Origin: Amycolatopsis thermophila
Lineage (GTDB): Bacteria; Actinomycetota; Actinomycetes; Mycobacteriales; Pseudonocardiaceae
DNA length: 64,000 bases
Direction: 5' to 3'
NCBI RefSeq assembly: GCF_030814215.1
Contig: NZ_JAUSUT010000001.1
Span: 1-64,000, forward strand
Part shown: in pieces, positions 50,944 through 60,566 of the stretch
How the letters are laid out: each line of letters begins with the position of its first letter
How positions within the stretch are numbered: the first letter of the stretch is position 1
The notes under the pieces: model-generated
What the model was told of the DNA's origin: nothing
Databases searched by the model: none
The model's input: the letters and a program-made list of their open reading frames with translations, nothing else
Translations under genes and position numbers: made by a program

Positions 50944-53145
50944 ATGACGGCAAGTACGGAAGTCCGGCCCACCTCTGCCCGGCGCCGGCCTCCAGAGCGC
51001 AACGTCCTGGAGAACGAGAACTTCGGCACCCGGCTCCGGCACCTGCGGTACCGGTTCTCCCTGCAGCAACTGTTCGCCGAGCTCTTCGAGAAGAGGTGGA
51101 TGGAACCGGCCATCCCCCTGGCCATCCTGGTCGGCGTGATCATCTTCTTCTCGATCGCCGCACCGGGCTTCGCCACGAGCGCGAACCTGTTGTCGTCGGC
51201 GGCCGAGCTCGCCGAGATCTCCCTCGTCTGCCTCGGCATGGCGATCGTGATGATCTCCGGCGGGATCGACCTGTCCGTCGGCTCGATGTTCGGCCTGTGC
51301 AACATCGTCGTCCTCCTGCTGATCACCGTCGTGGGTGTTCCCGTCGTGCCGGCGATCCTGCTGACCATCATGGCCGGGGCGGTGCTGGGATCGATCAACG
51401 GTTCGATCGTCGCCTACCTCAAGGCGAGGCCGTTCCTCACCACGCTCGTCACGCTGATCATCTTCCGGGGCGTCCTCAACCTGCTCGACCTGCACTACTC
51501 GGCGCAGACCGCGACCGTTTTCCTGATGGACCCGGTCTGGGACTGGTTCAGCACCGGCAAGGTAGCGGGAATCCCGTTCAGCTTCGTCACGCTGCTCGTC
51601 GTGCTCGTCGCGGGACACATCCTGCTCAGCAGGTCGAGGCTGGGATGGCACGTGACCGCCGTCGGCGCGAGCCGTCGCGCCGCGCGGCACGCCGGCATCC
51701 GGGTGGAACGGGTCCTGCTGCTGGGTTACGTGTTCTCCGGCGCCCTGTGCGCCCTGGCCGGTGTCTTCTACGCCGCGCGCCTCGGCAGCGCCAGCGCCCG
51801 GGTCGGCGAGGGGATGGAACTCAGCGTCCTGACCGCGGTGATCCTCGGCGGCATCAGCCTGTCCGGCGGCAAGGGAACGGTGTGGCGGGCGTTCATCGGC
51901 GCGGCCACGATCACCCTGCTGGGCAAGGGGCTGCTCCTGATGGACGTCGGCGGCGAGGTCCTGCAGACGACGCTCGCCGTCGTGCTGATCCTCGCCGTCG
52001 GGATCGATACGAAGTGGGGCAAGAACCGCGGCAAGGCGATCCAGAAGACCTACGTCAACCCGACGCTCGTCGAGTACGGGCCCCCTCCGGACGTCCGGCC
52101 GGGCTCGGGCACGCCGTACGAGATCAACGACCGCCTTGGCGACGCCGAGGAGATCGGTCTCGGCGAGGTCGAGGGCCCCGAGGACGTCATCCTCGACGAC
52201 CAGGGCCGGATCTACTGCGGCACCCGGCAGGGCTGGATCCTGCGGTTCTCCGGGGAGGACTACCGCGATCGCGAGGTGTTCGCGCGCATCGGCGGGCACC
52301 CGCTGGGCCTGGCCTTCGACTCCGCGGGCAACCTGATCGTGTGCGTCGGCGGCATGGGCCTGTACTCGGTCTCACCCGATGGCAAGCACCGCAAGCTCTC
52401 CGACGAGACCAGCCGGACGTGGACGCGGCTGCGCGACGACTCGAGGCTGCGCCTGCCCGACGACCTGGACATCACGCCGGACGGCAAGATCTACTTCAGC
52501 GAGGCCACCAACAGGTTCGAGATGGCCGACTGGGTTCTCGACGGGATCGAGGGGCGGCCCAACGGGCGCCTCCTGTGCTACGACCCGGCCACCGGCAAGA
52601 CCCGGACCGTGGTGCCGGACCTCGTCTTCCCCAACGGCGTGTGCTGCGCCCACGACGGCGAGTCGGTGCTCATCGCCCAGACCTGGCTGTGCCGCATCCT
52701 GCGGTACTGGCACAGCGGTCCGAAGAAGGGCCGGCTCGAGGTGTTCATGGACAACTTCCCCGGCTACGTCGACAACATCAACCGGGCCTCCGGCGGGGCC
52801 TACTGGGTCGCGATCTGCGGGATGCGCTCCCCCGCCTACGACCTCGCGATGCGCATGCCGAAGTTCCGCCGCCGCATGATGAAGCGCATCTCGCGCGACG
52901 AATGGCTCTACCCGAGCATGAACCACGGCTGCGTGGTGCGGGTGTCGGAGCAGGGCGAGGTGCTCGACACCTACTGGGACCCGGGCGGGAAGAAGCACTC
53001 CACCATCACGTCGATGCGCGAGCACGACGGCTACCTGTACATCGGCGGGCTGGAGAACAACCGCATCGGCCGCATCAAGGTGCGCGATCTGCCCGAGGCG
53101 GCCTCCGGTGAGGCACGCGAGACGCGCCACGCGTCGGTGAGCTGA
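50944..53145 (+). CDS. Fusion: ABC permease (RbsC-type) + strictosidine synthase-like beta-propeller
   Basis: A 733-residue protein in one frame. Residues 1-365: full permease with FSIAAPGFATSANLLSSAAE, MISGGIDLSVGSM and the cytosolic loop GASRRAARHAGIRVERVLLL that contacts the ATPase. After KWGKNRGKAIQKTYVNP, residues 395-725 form a six-bladed SMP-30/strictosidine-synthase-like propeller: GPEDVILDDQGRIYCGTRQG, DDLDITPDGKIYFSEATNRF, FPNGVCCAHDGESVLIAQTW, FMDNFPGYVDNINR. The topology would place this domain in the cytosol, where it could bind or hydrolyse the imported lactone or glycoside. A free paralogue follows. Confidence 0.9.
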   Translation: MTASTEVRPTSARRRPPERNVLENENFGTRLRHLRYRFSLQQLFAELFEKRWMEPAIPLAILVGVIIFFSIAAPGFATSANLLSSAAELAEISLVCLGMAIVMISGGIDLSVGSMFGLCNIVVLLLITVVGVPVVPAILLTIMAGAVLGSINGSIVAYLKARPFLTTLVTLIIFRGVLNLLDLHYSAQTATVFLMDPVWDWFSTGKVAGIPFSFVTLLVVLVAGHILLSRSRLGWHVTAVGASRRAARHAGIRVERVLLLGYVFSGALCALAGVFYAARLGSASARVGEGMELSVLTAVILGGISLSGGKGTVWRAFIGAATITLLGKGLLLMDVGGEVLQTTLAVVLILAVGIDTKWGKNRGKAIQKTYVNPTLVEYGPPPDVRPGSGTPYEINDRLGDAEEIGLGEVEGPEDVILDDQGRIYCGTRQGWILRFSGEDYRDREVFARIGGHPLGLAFDSAGNLIVCVGGMGLYSVSPDGKHRKLSDETSRTWTRLRDDSRLRLPDDLDITPDGKIYFSEATNRFEMADWVLDGIEGRPNGRLLCYDPATGKTRTVVPDLVFPNGVCCAHDGESVLIAQTWLCRILRYWHSGPKKGRLEVFMDNFPGYVDNINRASGGAYWVAICGMRSPAYDLAMRMPKFRRRMMKRISRDEWLYPSMNHGCVVRVSEQGEVLDTYWDPGGKKHSTITSMREHDGYLYIGGLENNRIGRIKVRDLPEAASGEARETRHASVS

Positions 53146-53154
53146 GGAGGAACC

Positions 53155-54276
53155 ATGCCACGAGTGGAAGCGTGGGAACTGGTCAAGGAGTTCCTGTTCC
53201 CCGGCCGGTCCGGTGCGCGGGCGATCCCGCCCCTGGACGGCGGGCTGACCCCGAACGACGCGCTGGAGCGCATCGAGGAGTCGATCGACGAACTGCCCGA
53301 GCCCGACGACGTGGTGCGCGATGTGTTCGGATCGCTCTACGTCACCACGGCCGACAAGGTGGTGCGGCGGTTCGGCCTGAACTTCGCCCACCACGAGATC
53401 ACCGCGACCGTGCCGGGCGATGCCGGCGCGATCGCTCTCGACCACGAGGGCGGGCTGCTGGTGTGCGTGGCGGGTCTCGGGCTGGTGCGCATCGATCAGG
53501 GCGGCGGCACCGAGGTCCTCGTCGACGCCGATGCCGACGGCGTGCCCACCCACTGCCTGACCGATGTCGCGGTGGCCGGCGACGGGACGATCTACGTCAC
53601 CGACGGGTCGCTGCGCCACCACGGCGGCGACTGGGTGCGCGACCTGATGGAGCAGAACGCCCTGGGCCGGCTCCTGCGGTACGACCCGCGGACCCGCCGG
53701 ACCACGGTGCTGGCCCGCGGGCTCGCCCACCCCAGCGGGCTCACGCTCACCGCGGACGAGGACGCGCTCGTCGTCAGCGAGGCGTGGTCGCACCGGCTGG
53801 TGCGGTACCCGCTTCCGGATCCCGGCCGGCCGGAGGTGCTCCGGGACAACCTGCCCGGCTACCCGGGGCGGATCAGCCGCGCCTCCGGCGGCGGGTACTG
53901 GCTCGCGTTGTTCGCGCTGCGCACCCAGCTGGTCGAGTTCGTGCTCACCCAGCGCGACTACGTCGAGGAGATGATGCGCACGATCGAACCCGACCTGTGG
54001 ATCCGCCCCGCGCTGCGCGGCCTCGACTCGGGCCTGGAACCGCTGCAGGGCGGTCAGATCCGCAAGCTCGGTGTGATCAAGCCATGGGCGCCACCCCGGT
54101 CCTACGGCCTGGTGACCCGGCTGGACCCGGACGGTTACCCGGTCCGCAGCATGCACAGCCGTGGCGGCGGGCGGCGGCACGGGGTGACGTCGGTGAAGCA
54201 GTACGGCGACCGGTTGTTCATCGCGGTCCGCGGTGGCGACGAGGTCCTGATCACGAGGGCGGGTGACGCGCGATGA
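53155..54276 (+). CDS. SMP-30 / strictosidine synthase-like protein (free paralogue)
   Basis: A 373-residue beta-propeller, 9 bp after the permease fusion. Matching blades: GAIALDHEGGLLVCVAGLGL, LTDVAVAGDGTIYVTDGSLR, ARGLAHPSGLTLTADEDALV, VLRDNLPGYPGRISRASGGG. No signal peptide, so cytosolic. Members hydrolyse lactones or condense/cleave aromatic substrates; the catalytic metal ligands are not certain here. Its stop overlaps the ATPase start (ATGA). Confidence 0.88.
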   Translation: MPRVEAWELVKEFLFPGRSGARAIPPLDGGLTPNDALERIEESIDELPEPDDVVRDVFGSLYVTTADKVVRRFGLNFAHHEITATVPGDAGAIALDHEGGLLVCVAGLGLVRIDQGGGTEVLVDADADGVPTHCLTDVAVAGDGTIYVTDGSLRHHGGDWVRDLMEQNALGRLLRYDPRTRRTTVLARGLAHPSGLTLTADEDALVVSEAWSHRLVRYPLPDPGRPEVLRDNLPGYPGRISRASGGGYWLALFALRTQLVEFVLTQRDYVEEMMRTIEPDLWIRPALRGLDSGLEPLQGGQIRKLGVIKPWAPPRSYGLVTRLDPDGYPVRSMHSRGGGRRHGVTSVKQYGDRLFIAVRGGDEVLITRAGDAR

Positions 54277-55820
54277 GCCGGTCCCTGGTGGAGCAGCTCG
54301 ACATCGATCCGGCCGACAGCGACACGCTGCTCGTGGACATGGCGAAGGTGACCAAGACCTACCGCGGGGTGCACGCCATCCACGAGGTCGACTTCGACCT
54401 GCGCGCCGGCGAGGTGCACGCGCTCGTCGGGGAGAACGGCGCGGGCAAGTCGACGCTGTGCAAGATCCTCGCCGGCGCCGTGCAGCACTCGAGCGGAGTG
54501 GTGCGCATCGGCGGGGAGGAGGTCTCGTTCCGGCGCCCGTACGAGGCCCTCGACCACGGCATCGCGATGGTGTACCAGGAGACGAGCCTGGTGCCGACGA
54601 TGACGGCGGCGCAGAACATCGAACTCGGCCACGAGAAGCTGCTGACCCGGTTCCGCTCGCTGAACATCGGCGCCCAGCAGCTGCTGCAGTCGATGAACTT
54701 CCACGTCGACCCGACGGCGTACGTGTCCAACCTCGGCGCGGCCAAGAAGCAGATGGTCGAGATCGCGCGTGCACTGCGGACGGGTGCCCGGATCGTCATC
54801 TTCGACGAGCCGACCGCGAGCCTCACCCCGGAGGAGACCCTGCACCTGTTCAACGTGATCGAGGATCTCCGGGCCGCCGGGCTGGGCATCATCTACGTGT
54901 CCCATGCGCTGGAGGAATCGCTCGCCATCGCCAACCGCGTCACGGTGCTGCGCGACGGCAAGCGGGTGGCCTGCCTGGACGCGAAGCAGACCTCGCGGGA
55001 CGAGATCGTGAGGTACATGGTGGGCCGGTCGCTCGACGGGGCCGCGCGGAACCGCCCCGCCGCGCGCGAGGGCGATGTCCGGCGCCGCCGGGTGCTGGAG
55101 GTCGAGAACCTGATCCTCGGCAACGTCGTGAAGAACATGTCCTTCTCCGCCTACGCCGGTGAGGTGCTCGGCATCGCCGGGCTGATCGGCAGCGGCCGGA
55201 CGGAGACGGCGAAGATCATCACGGGCGCGCTGAAGCGCAACCGGATCCACGGTGGCCGGGTGCTGCTCAACGGCAAGCCGGTCCGTTACCGGGTGCCGAA
55301 GCAGGCCATCGACGACGGGATCGTGTACATCACCGAGGACCGCAAGCTCGACGGGTTCTTCGAGACGATGACCGTGGCCGACAACATCTACCTCGGCTAC
55401 CTCGCGTCGCGCCGGGGCCGGCGGCAGTGGCTGCTGTCCGGGTCGCAGCGCAGGCACATCGCCGACGAGTGGTCGAAGAAGCTGCGCATCAAGGCGATCA
55501 ACGCGGACGCGAAGATCATCGAGCTGTCCGGCGGGAACCAGCAGAAGGTGGTGGTCGGCAAGTCGCTGGTCGCCGAGCCCGAGGTGGTCATCTTCGACGA
55601 GCCGACCCGCGGCGTCGACGTCGGCGCGATCGACGAGATCCACCACCTGATCCGGACGCTCGCCGACGAGGGCAAAGCCGTGATCGTCATATCCTCCTAC
55701 CTGCCGGAAATCCTCGCCGTGTCCGATCGCATCCTGGTCACCAGGTTCGGCCGGGCCGTCGCGGAGTTCAGCCGCGCGGAGGCCACGCAGGAGAAGATCA
55801 TGTACGCCGCGATCTACTGA
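54273..55820 (+). CDS. Sugar-type ABC transporter ATP-binding protein (RbsA-like, two NBDs)
   Basis: A 515-residue double ATPase. First NBD: Walker A ALVGENGAGKSTLCKILAGA, signature NLGAAKKQMVEIARAL, Walker B IVIFDEPTASL. Second NBD has a degenerate Walker A (GIAGLIGSGRTETAKIITGA) and signature ELSGGNQQKVVVGKSL with Walker B VVIFDEPTRGVD, as usual in RbsA. Powers the importer with the two permeases. Confidence 0.95.
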   Translation: MSRSLVEQLDIDPADSDTLLVDMAKVTKTYRGVHAIHEVDFDLRAGEVHALVGENGAGKSTLCKILAGAVQHSSGVVRIGGEEVSFRRPYEALDHGIAMVYQETSLVPTMTAAQNIELGHEKLLTRFRSLNIGAQQLLQSMNFHVDPTAYVSNLGAAKKQMVEIARALRTGARIVIFDEPTASLTPEETLHLFNVIEDLRAAGLGIIYVSHALEESLAIANRVTVLRDGKRVACLDAKQTSRDEIVRYMVGRSLDGAARNRPAAREGDVRRRRVLEVENLILGNVVKNMSFSAYAGEVLGIAGLIGSGRTETAKIITGALKRNRIHGGRVLLNGKPVRYRVPKQAIDDGIVYITEDRKLDGFFETMTVADNIYLGYLASRRGRRQWLLSGSQRRHIADEWSKKLRIKAINADAKIIELSGGNQQKVVVGKSLVAEPEVVIFDEPTRGVDVGAIDEIHHLIRTLADEGKAVIVISSYLPEILAVSDRILVTRFGRAVAEFSRAEATQEKIMYAAIY

Positions 55821-55876
55821 GGCGGGGCGTAACCTTGGCAGGCACCGGGAAACGGACGAAAGTCGGGTAGACAGGC

Positions 55877-56545
55877 GTGAAAGCAGCAGCGAGGAAGACC
55901 CATCCGGAGCGGGGCGCGCGGGAGGACTGGCGCACCTTCGAGCCACTCGACCTGACCCCCCTGCTGGTCGCGGCGCTCGAAGCCTTCTACGAGCGCGGCT
56001 TCTACGGCACCTCGGTGCGGGACATCGCGCGCCGGGTCGGCCAGACCGTGCCCTCGCTCTACTACCACCACGAGAACAAGGAGGGCGTGTTCGTCGCGTT
56101 GCTCGAGAAGGGCACGCGCGAGGTGGCGTGGCGGGCGAGGGCGGCTGTGGAGGACGGCGGCGACCGGCCGGAGCAGCAGTTCGTCAACATGATCGAGGCC
56201 GTGGTCCTCTACATGACGCACCGAGTCCAACTCGCCACCCTCGACGTCGAACTGCGGTACCTGTCGGCGCCGAACCGCAGGCACTACGCGGCGATCCGCA
56301 AGGAGGTCGAGGACCTCCTGGTCCGGGTCGTCACGGACGGGACGTTGCAGGGGGTCTTCAGGGTGACCCGGCCCGCCGAGACGGCGCGCGCCCTGCTCGG
56401 CATGTGCCAGTCCATCGCCCGCTGGTACCACCCCACCGGACCGATGCAGCCCGAGGAGGTCGCCCAGCGTTACATCGACATCGCCTTGATGACCGTGGGG
56501 GTCCACCAGCGGCCCAAGCACCTGAAGGGCGTCTCCGGCCGGTGA
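55877..56545 (+). CDS. TetR family transcriptional regulator
   Basis: A 222-residue TetR regulator, GTG 55877. HTH AFYERGFYGTSVRDIARRVG then QTVPSLYYHHENKEGVFVAL; C-terminal ligand domain resembles the TetR_C_33/KstR2-like group (VVLYMTHRVQLATLDVELRY, NRRHYAAIRKEVEDL). It is 56 bp after the ABC operon and is a candidate for the CTAG-type palindromes at 48.4-48.8 kb. KstR2-like relatives bind acyl-CoA esters, which fits the adjacent acyl-CoA ligase. Confidence 0.92.
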   Translation: MKAAARKTHPERGAREDWRTFEPLDLTPLLVAALEAFYERGFYGTSVRDIARRVGQTVPSLYYHHENKEGVFVALLEKGTREVAWRARAAVEDGGDRPEQQFVNMIEAVVLYMTHRVQLATLDVELRYLSAPNRRHYAAIRKEVEDLLVRVVTDGTLQGVFRVTRPAETARALLGMCQSIARWYHPTGPMQPEEVAQRYIDIALMTVGVHQRPKHLKGVSGR

Positions 56546-56566
56546 CGACACCGGCCGGAGACCCGG

Positions 56567-56797
56567 TCAGCTGCGCGAGTCCGCCAGCTCGAGGACCTGG
56601 TCGAGGGTCAATTCCATCGAATCGATGTCGTCCTGCAACGGCACGTTCCACTCGTCCTGCAGATTCATGAACAACTCGGCGACGGCGAGCGAATCCAGTC
56701 CCAGCTCCGCCAGCGTGACGCCGGGACTGATCTGCTCCGGGTCGGCGGAGAACTTCTCGACGAGGGTGCGAGTCAGCTGCTGATAGCGGTCGGTCAT
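56567..56797 (-). CDS. Acyl carrier protein
   Basis: A 76-residue ACP. Phosphopantetheine site S36 in LAELGLDSLAVAELFMNLQD. ATG 56797 gives better spacing from GAGAGG than ATG 56800. Helix II reads LGLDSL rather than the DSLD more usual for FabC. Last gene of the mini-cluster, carrying the acyl chain for the two KASIII enzymes. Confidence 0.93.
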   Translation of the reverse strand: MTDRYQQLTRTLVEKFSADPEQISPGVTLAELGLDSLAVAELFMNLQDEWNVPLQDDIDSMELTLDQVLELADSRS

Positions 56798-56820
56798 CAT
56801 GTCCTCTCTTCGAACCGTGT

Positions 56821-57912
56821 TCAAGCCAGGGTCGTGGCCCGGCGTGCCGGGGCCGCGGGTATCGGCGCCCCGGCGGAGTGCGGAGCGAGGCTGTAGGGCA
56901 TGGCCGCGGGGAACCGCAGCGTCGCCGAGCCCCACGTGTAGCCGGCGCCGAACGCGGCCAGAAGGGTGCGATCGCCCGGACGGGCGGCGCCGCGGACCGC
57001 CGCGTCAGCGATCGCCAGGGGAATGGACGCCGCCGCCGTGTTCCCCAGGTCGCGGAGGTTGCCCTGCTGACGGTCCGGTGGCAGGCCCAGGTGCTCGGCG
57101 ACGCTGTCCAGGATCCGCTGGTTCGCCTGGTGGCCGATGAACACGTCGACGTCGTCGACCGACCACCCGGCCCCAGCCAGAGCGTCACGTGCGGTTGCCG
57201 TCATCCGTCGCACGGCGTTGGTGTAGAGCGCACGCCCGTTCATCCTGACGTACAACTCCTCGGCCGGGCCCTGGCCCATCCGGAACGGTGATCGGGAACC
57301 TCCGACCGGCACGTGCAAGACCTTCAGGCCGGTGCCGTCACTCCCGAGCCGGACTGACTCGAGCGCGCCCGGTTCGCCGTGCACCGTGGGAGCCACCACG
57401 GCAGCCCCGGCTCCGTCGCCGAACAGGATGGCCGTGTCCCGGTCGTGCGGATCGATCAGCGTCGTCGTGTACGTCTCGGCGGCGATCACGAGAACATGCC
57501 GATAGGCTCCGGCGACCACCAGTGCATGGGCGAGTGAGAGCGCATACACGAACCCCGAGCACGCCGCGGACACGTCCACGGCCGCGACGTCCTTGAGACC
57601 GAGGCGCTGCGCGATGTGGGGCGCGGTCGACGGGCACCGGTGATCGGGTGTGGTCGTCGCCAGGATCACCATGTCCGGCCGCACGTCGCCTCCGGTCGCG
57701 AACCGGGCCGACGCGAGTGCCGCGGCGCCCGCAGCCGCGCCCAGGTCTCCGGTGCTCGTGCACTCGTCCGCCATGCGCCGGGCGCTGATTCCGGTCCTTG
57801 TTCTGATCCAGTCGTCACTCGAATCGAGGCCGTTCTCGCGGATCAACCTCTCGTTGGACACGATGTCGGGCGGAAGGCTCAGCCCCAGCCCGACCAGGCC
57901 GGCAGTCGTCAT
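56821..57912 (-). CDS. Beta-ketoacyl-ACP synthase III family protein (copy A)
   Basis: A 363-residue KASIII. Catalytic Cys in DVSAACSGFVYAL, His in VFIGHQANQRI, Asn in RDLGNTAAASI: complete Cys-His-Asn triad. GDGAGAAVV and C-terminal FGAGYTWGSATLRF are typical, followed by a roughly 25-residue tail. ATG 57912 overlaps the stop of copy B. It either starts a chain on the ACP or transfers an acyl group. Confidence 0.94.
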   Translation of the reverse strand: MTTAGLVGLGLSLPPDIVSNERLIRENGLDSSDDWIRTRTGISARRMADECTSTGDLGAAAGAAALASARFATGGDVRPDMVILATTTPDHRCPSTAPHIAQRLGLKDVAAVDVSAACSGFVYALSLAHALVVAGAYRHVLVIAAETYTTTLIDPHDRDTAILFGDGAGAAVVAPTVHGEPGALESVRLGSDGTGLKVLHVPVGGSRSPFRMGQGPAEELYVRMNGRALYTNAVRRMTATARDALAGAGWSVDDVDVFIGHQANQRILDSVAEHLGLPPDRQQGNLRDLGNTAAASIPLAIADAAVRGAARPGDRTLLAAFGAGYTWGSATLRFPAAMPYSLAPHSAGAPIPAAPARRATTLA

Positions 57913-58943
57913 CACAGGTTCTCCTTCGTGGCGTCCAGCAACTTCACACCCGGCGCCCAAGTCAGCAACGCGCCACCAAACGTCATGCCGGCCCCGAAGG
58001 CGACGAGGATGACGCGGGAACCCGGCTGCAGGAGATCCCGTGCTACCGCCTCCGCGATCGCGTAGGGCGTACATCCCGAACCGATGTTGCCGATCCGGTC
58101 GGCCACGACGATGAGCCTGCCCGGATCGACACCGTGCTCGGCGGCGACAGCCTTCAACAGCACGGGATTGGCTTGGTGACAGGCGAAGGCATCGATGTCG
58201 CCGAGCTTCAGGTCGTGGTCGTCGAGCAAGCCGTAGAGCAACTGTGGGAACCGGGACCGGAAGAACTGAGTGACGGCACGGCCGTCCATGCGGATCGTGT
58301 GCTCACGACGCTCCACTGTGGATGTGCTGGCCGGCAGCCGGCTGCCACCCCCGGGCACGATCACCGCGTCCGCGAGCGCACTTTCGGTGCCCAGGCGGAT
58401 GTCGTCGAAACCCGTCCCCTCCGGGACCGGCCCGAGCACCGCCGCCGCGGCTCCGTCACCGAAGATGACGGCTGTGGCGCGGTCATCCGGGTCCAGGAAC
58501 CGGGAGAACACCTCGACGCCGATGACGACCGCGTAACCGCTTCCTGGCTTGTCACGCAACCAGTCCCGCGCGATCTTGACGGCGAACAGCCAGCCGGCAC
58601 ACGCGCCGTTCACGTCGAAGGACACGGCGTCGGCGGCGCCGAGCGCGGCCTGGACCCGGCACGCGGTCGCGGGGCTGGGCTCGTCCGCGGTTGTGGTGGC
58701 CACCACGAGCAGGTCCACCTGCGCGGCGTCCAGACCAGCAGCCGACAACGCCGCCTCGGCGGCGGGAGCCGCCAGGTCCGACGCCGCTTCCCCGGGTGCG
58801 GCGACGAACCGGCTCAGCACCCCCGTCCGGCGCCCGACCCACTCCGCGTTCACCCCCGGAGTACGTGCGGCGACGTCCTCGTTCGTCCGCATCTCGCTGG
58901 GCAGGTACCTGCCCAAGCCGATGATCCCCACGTCAGTGCTCAT
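57912..58943 (-). CDS. Beta-ketoacyl-ACP synthase III family protein (copy B)
   Basis: A 343-residue KASIII-like protein diverging from copy A. Catalytic Cys in FDVNGACAGWLFA, His in AFACHQANPVLL, Asn in RIGNIGSGCTPYAI. The triad is kept. Differences around the acyl pocket suggest a different substrate from copy A. ATG overlaps the enoyl-CoA hydratase stop (ATGA). Confidence 0.93.
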   Translation of the reverse strand: MSTDVGIIGLGRYLPSEMRTNEDVAARTPGVNAEWVGRRTGVLSRFVAAPGEAASDLAAPAAEAALSAAGLDAAQVDLLVVATTTADEPSPATACRVQAALGAADAVSFDVNGACAGWLFAVKIARDWLRDKPGSGYAVVIGVEVFSRFLDPDDRATAVIFGDGAAAAVLGPVPEGTGFDDIRLGTESALADAVIVPGGGSRLPASTSTVERREHTIRMDGRAVTQFFRSRFPQLLYGLLDDHDLKLGDIDAFACHQANPVLLKAVAAEHGVDPGRLIVVADRIGNIGSGCTPYAIAEAVARDLLQPGSRVILVAFGAGMTFGGALLTWAPGVKLLDATKENL

Positions 58944-59722
58944 GACCGCCCGCCTTTTCCGCTACCGGTCCCGAAGCGCGCTCGCCCCGGTCCGTGGTCC
59001 AGGAAGCTGCGCATGCCGATGGCCCGGTCGGGTGCCCGGAACGACTCGACGAAGTTCGCCAGTTCGGCGCCGAGACCGTCGTCCTGGCCGAACTCGAGCG
59101 CGGCCTTCGCCGCGCGAAGTGCCGTCGCCGAGCTGTGCTCGTAGCGGGCAGCCCAGCGCCTGGCCTCCGCGAGCACCTCGCCGTCGGCCGTCACCACGTC
59201 CACGAGCCCGATGTCCCTGGCCTCCTTCGCCTCGAGCGACCGTCCGGAGTAGACGATCTCCTTGGCCCTGGGCAGGCCGACCAGGGCAGGCAGGCGCTGG
59301 GTGCCGCCGCCGGTGGGGATGACACCCAACAGGATCTCCGGCAACCCGATCAGGGAGCCCTCGGCGCAGACCCGGAAATCAGCGGCGAGCGCGAGTTCGC
59401 AGCCTCCGCCGACCGCGGCGCCCCGGATCGCCGCGATCACCGGAACCGGGATGTGGACCACCGACATCACGGCGTCCTGCATCGCCCTGGCGTGCTGGGG
59501 CACGTCCTCATCGGTGAGCTGTTCCAGCTCGCGGATGTCGGCGCCGGCGGAAAAGACCGCCGGACCGCCGTACAACACGACAGCCTTGATCTCCGGTCGT
59601 GTGGCCACGTCCTCGGCCGCCGCGCGCAACGAGTTCAGCAGTTCCAGGTTCAGGACGTTGAGCGGCGGCCGGTCCATGCGGATCGTGGCCATCGCGCCTT
59701 CCCACTCCACCTCGACGTGCAC
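58940..59722 (-). CDS. Enoyl-CoA hydratase/isomerase family protein
   Basis: A 260-residue crotonase, GTG 59722 after AGGAGGGAG. Oxyanion-hole segments FSAGADIRELEQLTDED and IRGAAVGGGCELALAADFRV; acid/base glutamates in GLPEILLGVIPTGGGTQRLP. It would hydrate or isomerise an enoyl-CoA or enoyl-ACP intermediate. Coupled to copy B KASIII downstream. Confidence 0.93.
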   Translation of the reverse strand: MHVEVEWEGAMATIRMDRPPLNVLNLELLNSLRAAAEDVATRPEIKAVVLYGGPAVFSAGADIRELEQLTDEDVPQHARAMQDAVMSVVHIPVPVIAAIRGAAVGGGCELALAADFRVCAEGSLIGLPEILLGVIPTGGGTQRLPALVGLPRAKEIVYSGRSLEAKEARDIGLVDVVTADGEVLAEARRWAARYEHSSATALRAAKAALEFGQDDGLGAELANFVESFRAPDRAIGMRSFLDHGPGRARFGTGSGKGGRS

Positions 59723-59751
59723 GGTGCACTCCCTCCTGTCGATTCGCTTCG

Positions 59752-60564
59752 TCACGACCACAACAGACCGCCGTTGACCTCGAGGACGTGACCGTTGACG
59801 TACGACCCTTCGCCGCTCGCCAGGAACACCGCCGCGGCTGCGACCTCCGATGGTTCCCCCGGTCGCCCGGACACCATCGTGCGCTCGTACCTCGACCGCA
59901 GCCGCTCGTCGTCGCGCAGGGGCTCGTACATGCCGGTGTTGACGAACCCGGGTGCGATGCAGTTGGCGAGGATGCCCTTCTTCGCGAGCTCGACGGCGGA
60001 CGCCCGCGTGAACATTTCGAGCGCCGCCTTCGAGGCGGAATAGGCGGCGGCGCCCGGCGCGACGCGCGACGACATACCGGCCGAGATGTTGATGATCCGC
60101 CCGCCCCCGGCCGCTTCCATGCAGGGCACCACGTACTTGGTGCAATAGAAGGCACCGGTGAGGTTGGTGTCCAGTACTTCTCGCCAGTCGCGTTCGGCGA
60201 GATCGGCGATCTTGCCGCTGCGGCTGACCCCCGCGTTGGAAACCAGGATGTCGACCCGGCCGAACCGCCGCATCACGCGCTCCATGAGCGATCGGACCGA
60301 ATCCGCCGAGCAGACGTCGACCGTCTCGACGCGCACGCGATCGCCGTGCCTCCCGTCCAGTCCGGCGAGAGGAACCGCCCGCCTGGCCGCGCAGACAACG
60401 GTCGCGTCCTCGTCGAGAAAGGCGGTGGCCATCGCGAGACCCAACCCACGGGTGCCGCCGGTCACCACCGCGACCTTGCCGGCGAGCCTGCCCTCCGTGG
60501 CCCGATGCCCGGACCCCGGCGCCGCACCGGCCGGCGCGAACGCCGTGCCACTGTCACTGATCAC
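59752..60564 (-). CDS. SDR family oxidoreductase (FabG-like)
   Basis: A 270-residue classical SDR. GTG 60564 follows GGAGG with good spacing; it gives a roughly 25-residue N-terminal extension before the Rossmann motif VTGGTRGLG. ILVSNAGVSRSG, catalytic Ser in NISAGMSSR, YSASK and VLEVNGGLLW complete the signature. Probably the beta-ketoacyl reductase step for products of the KASIII enzymes. Confidence 0.93.
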   Translation of the reverse strand: MISDSGTAFAPAGAAPGSGHRATEGRLAGKVAVVTGGTRGLGLAMATAFLDEDATVVCAARRAVPLAGLDGRHGDRVRVETVDVCSADSVRSLMERVMRRFGRVDILVSNAGVSRSGKIADLAERDWREVLDTNLTGAFYCTKYVVPCMEAAGGGRIINISAGMSSRVAPGAAAYSASKAALEMFTRASAVELAKKGILANCIAPGFVNTGMYEPLRDDERLRSRYERTMVSGRPGEPSEVAAAAVFLASGEGSYVNGHVLEVNGGLLWS

Positions 60565-60566
60565 GA

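Noticed and set aside
49555-52299. Minus-strand frame of about 914 codons opposite the ABC importer
   Set aside because: Shadow of three genes with clear transporter signatures.
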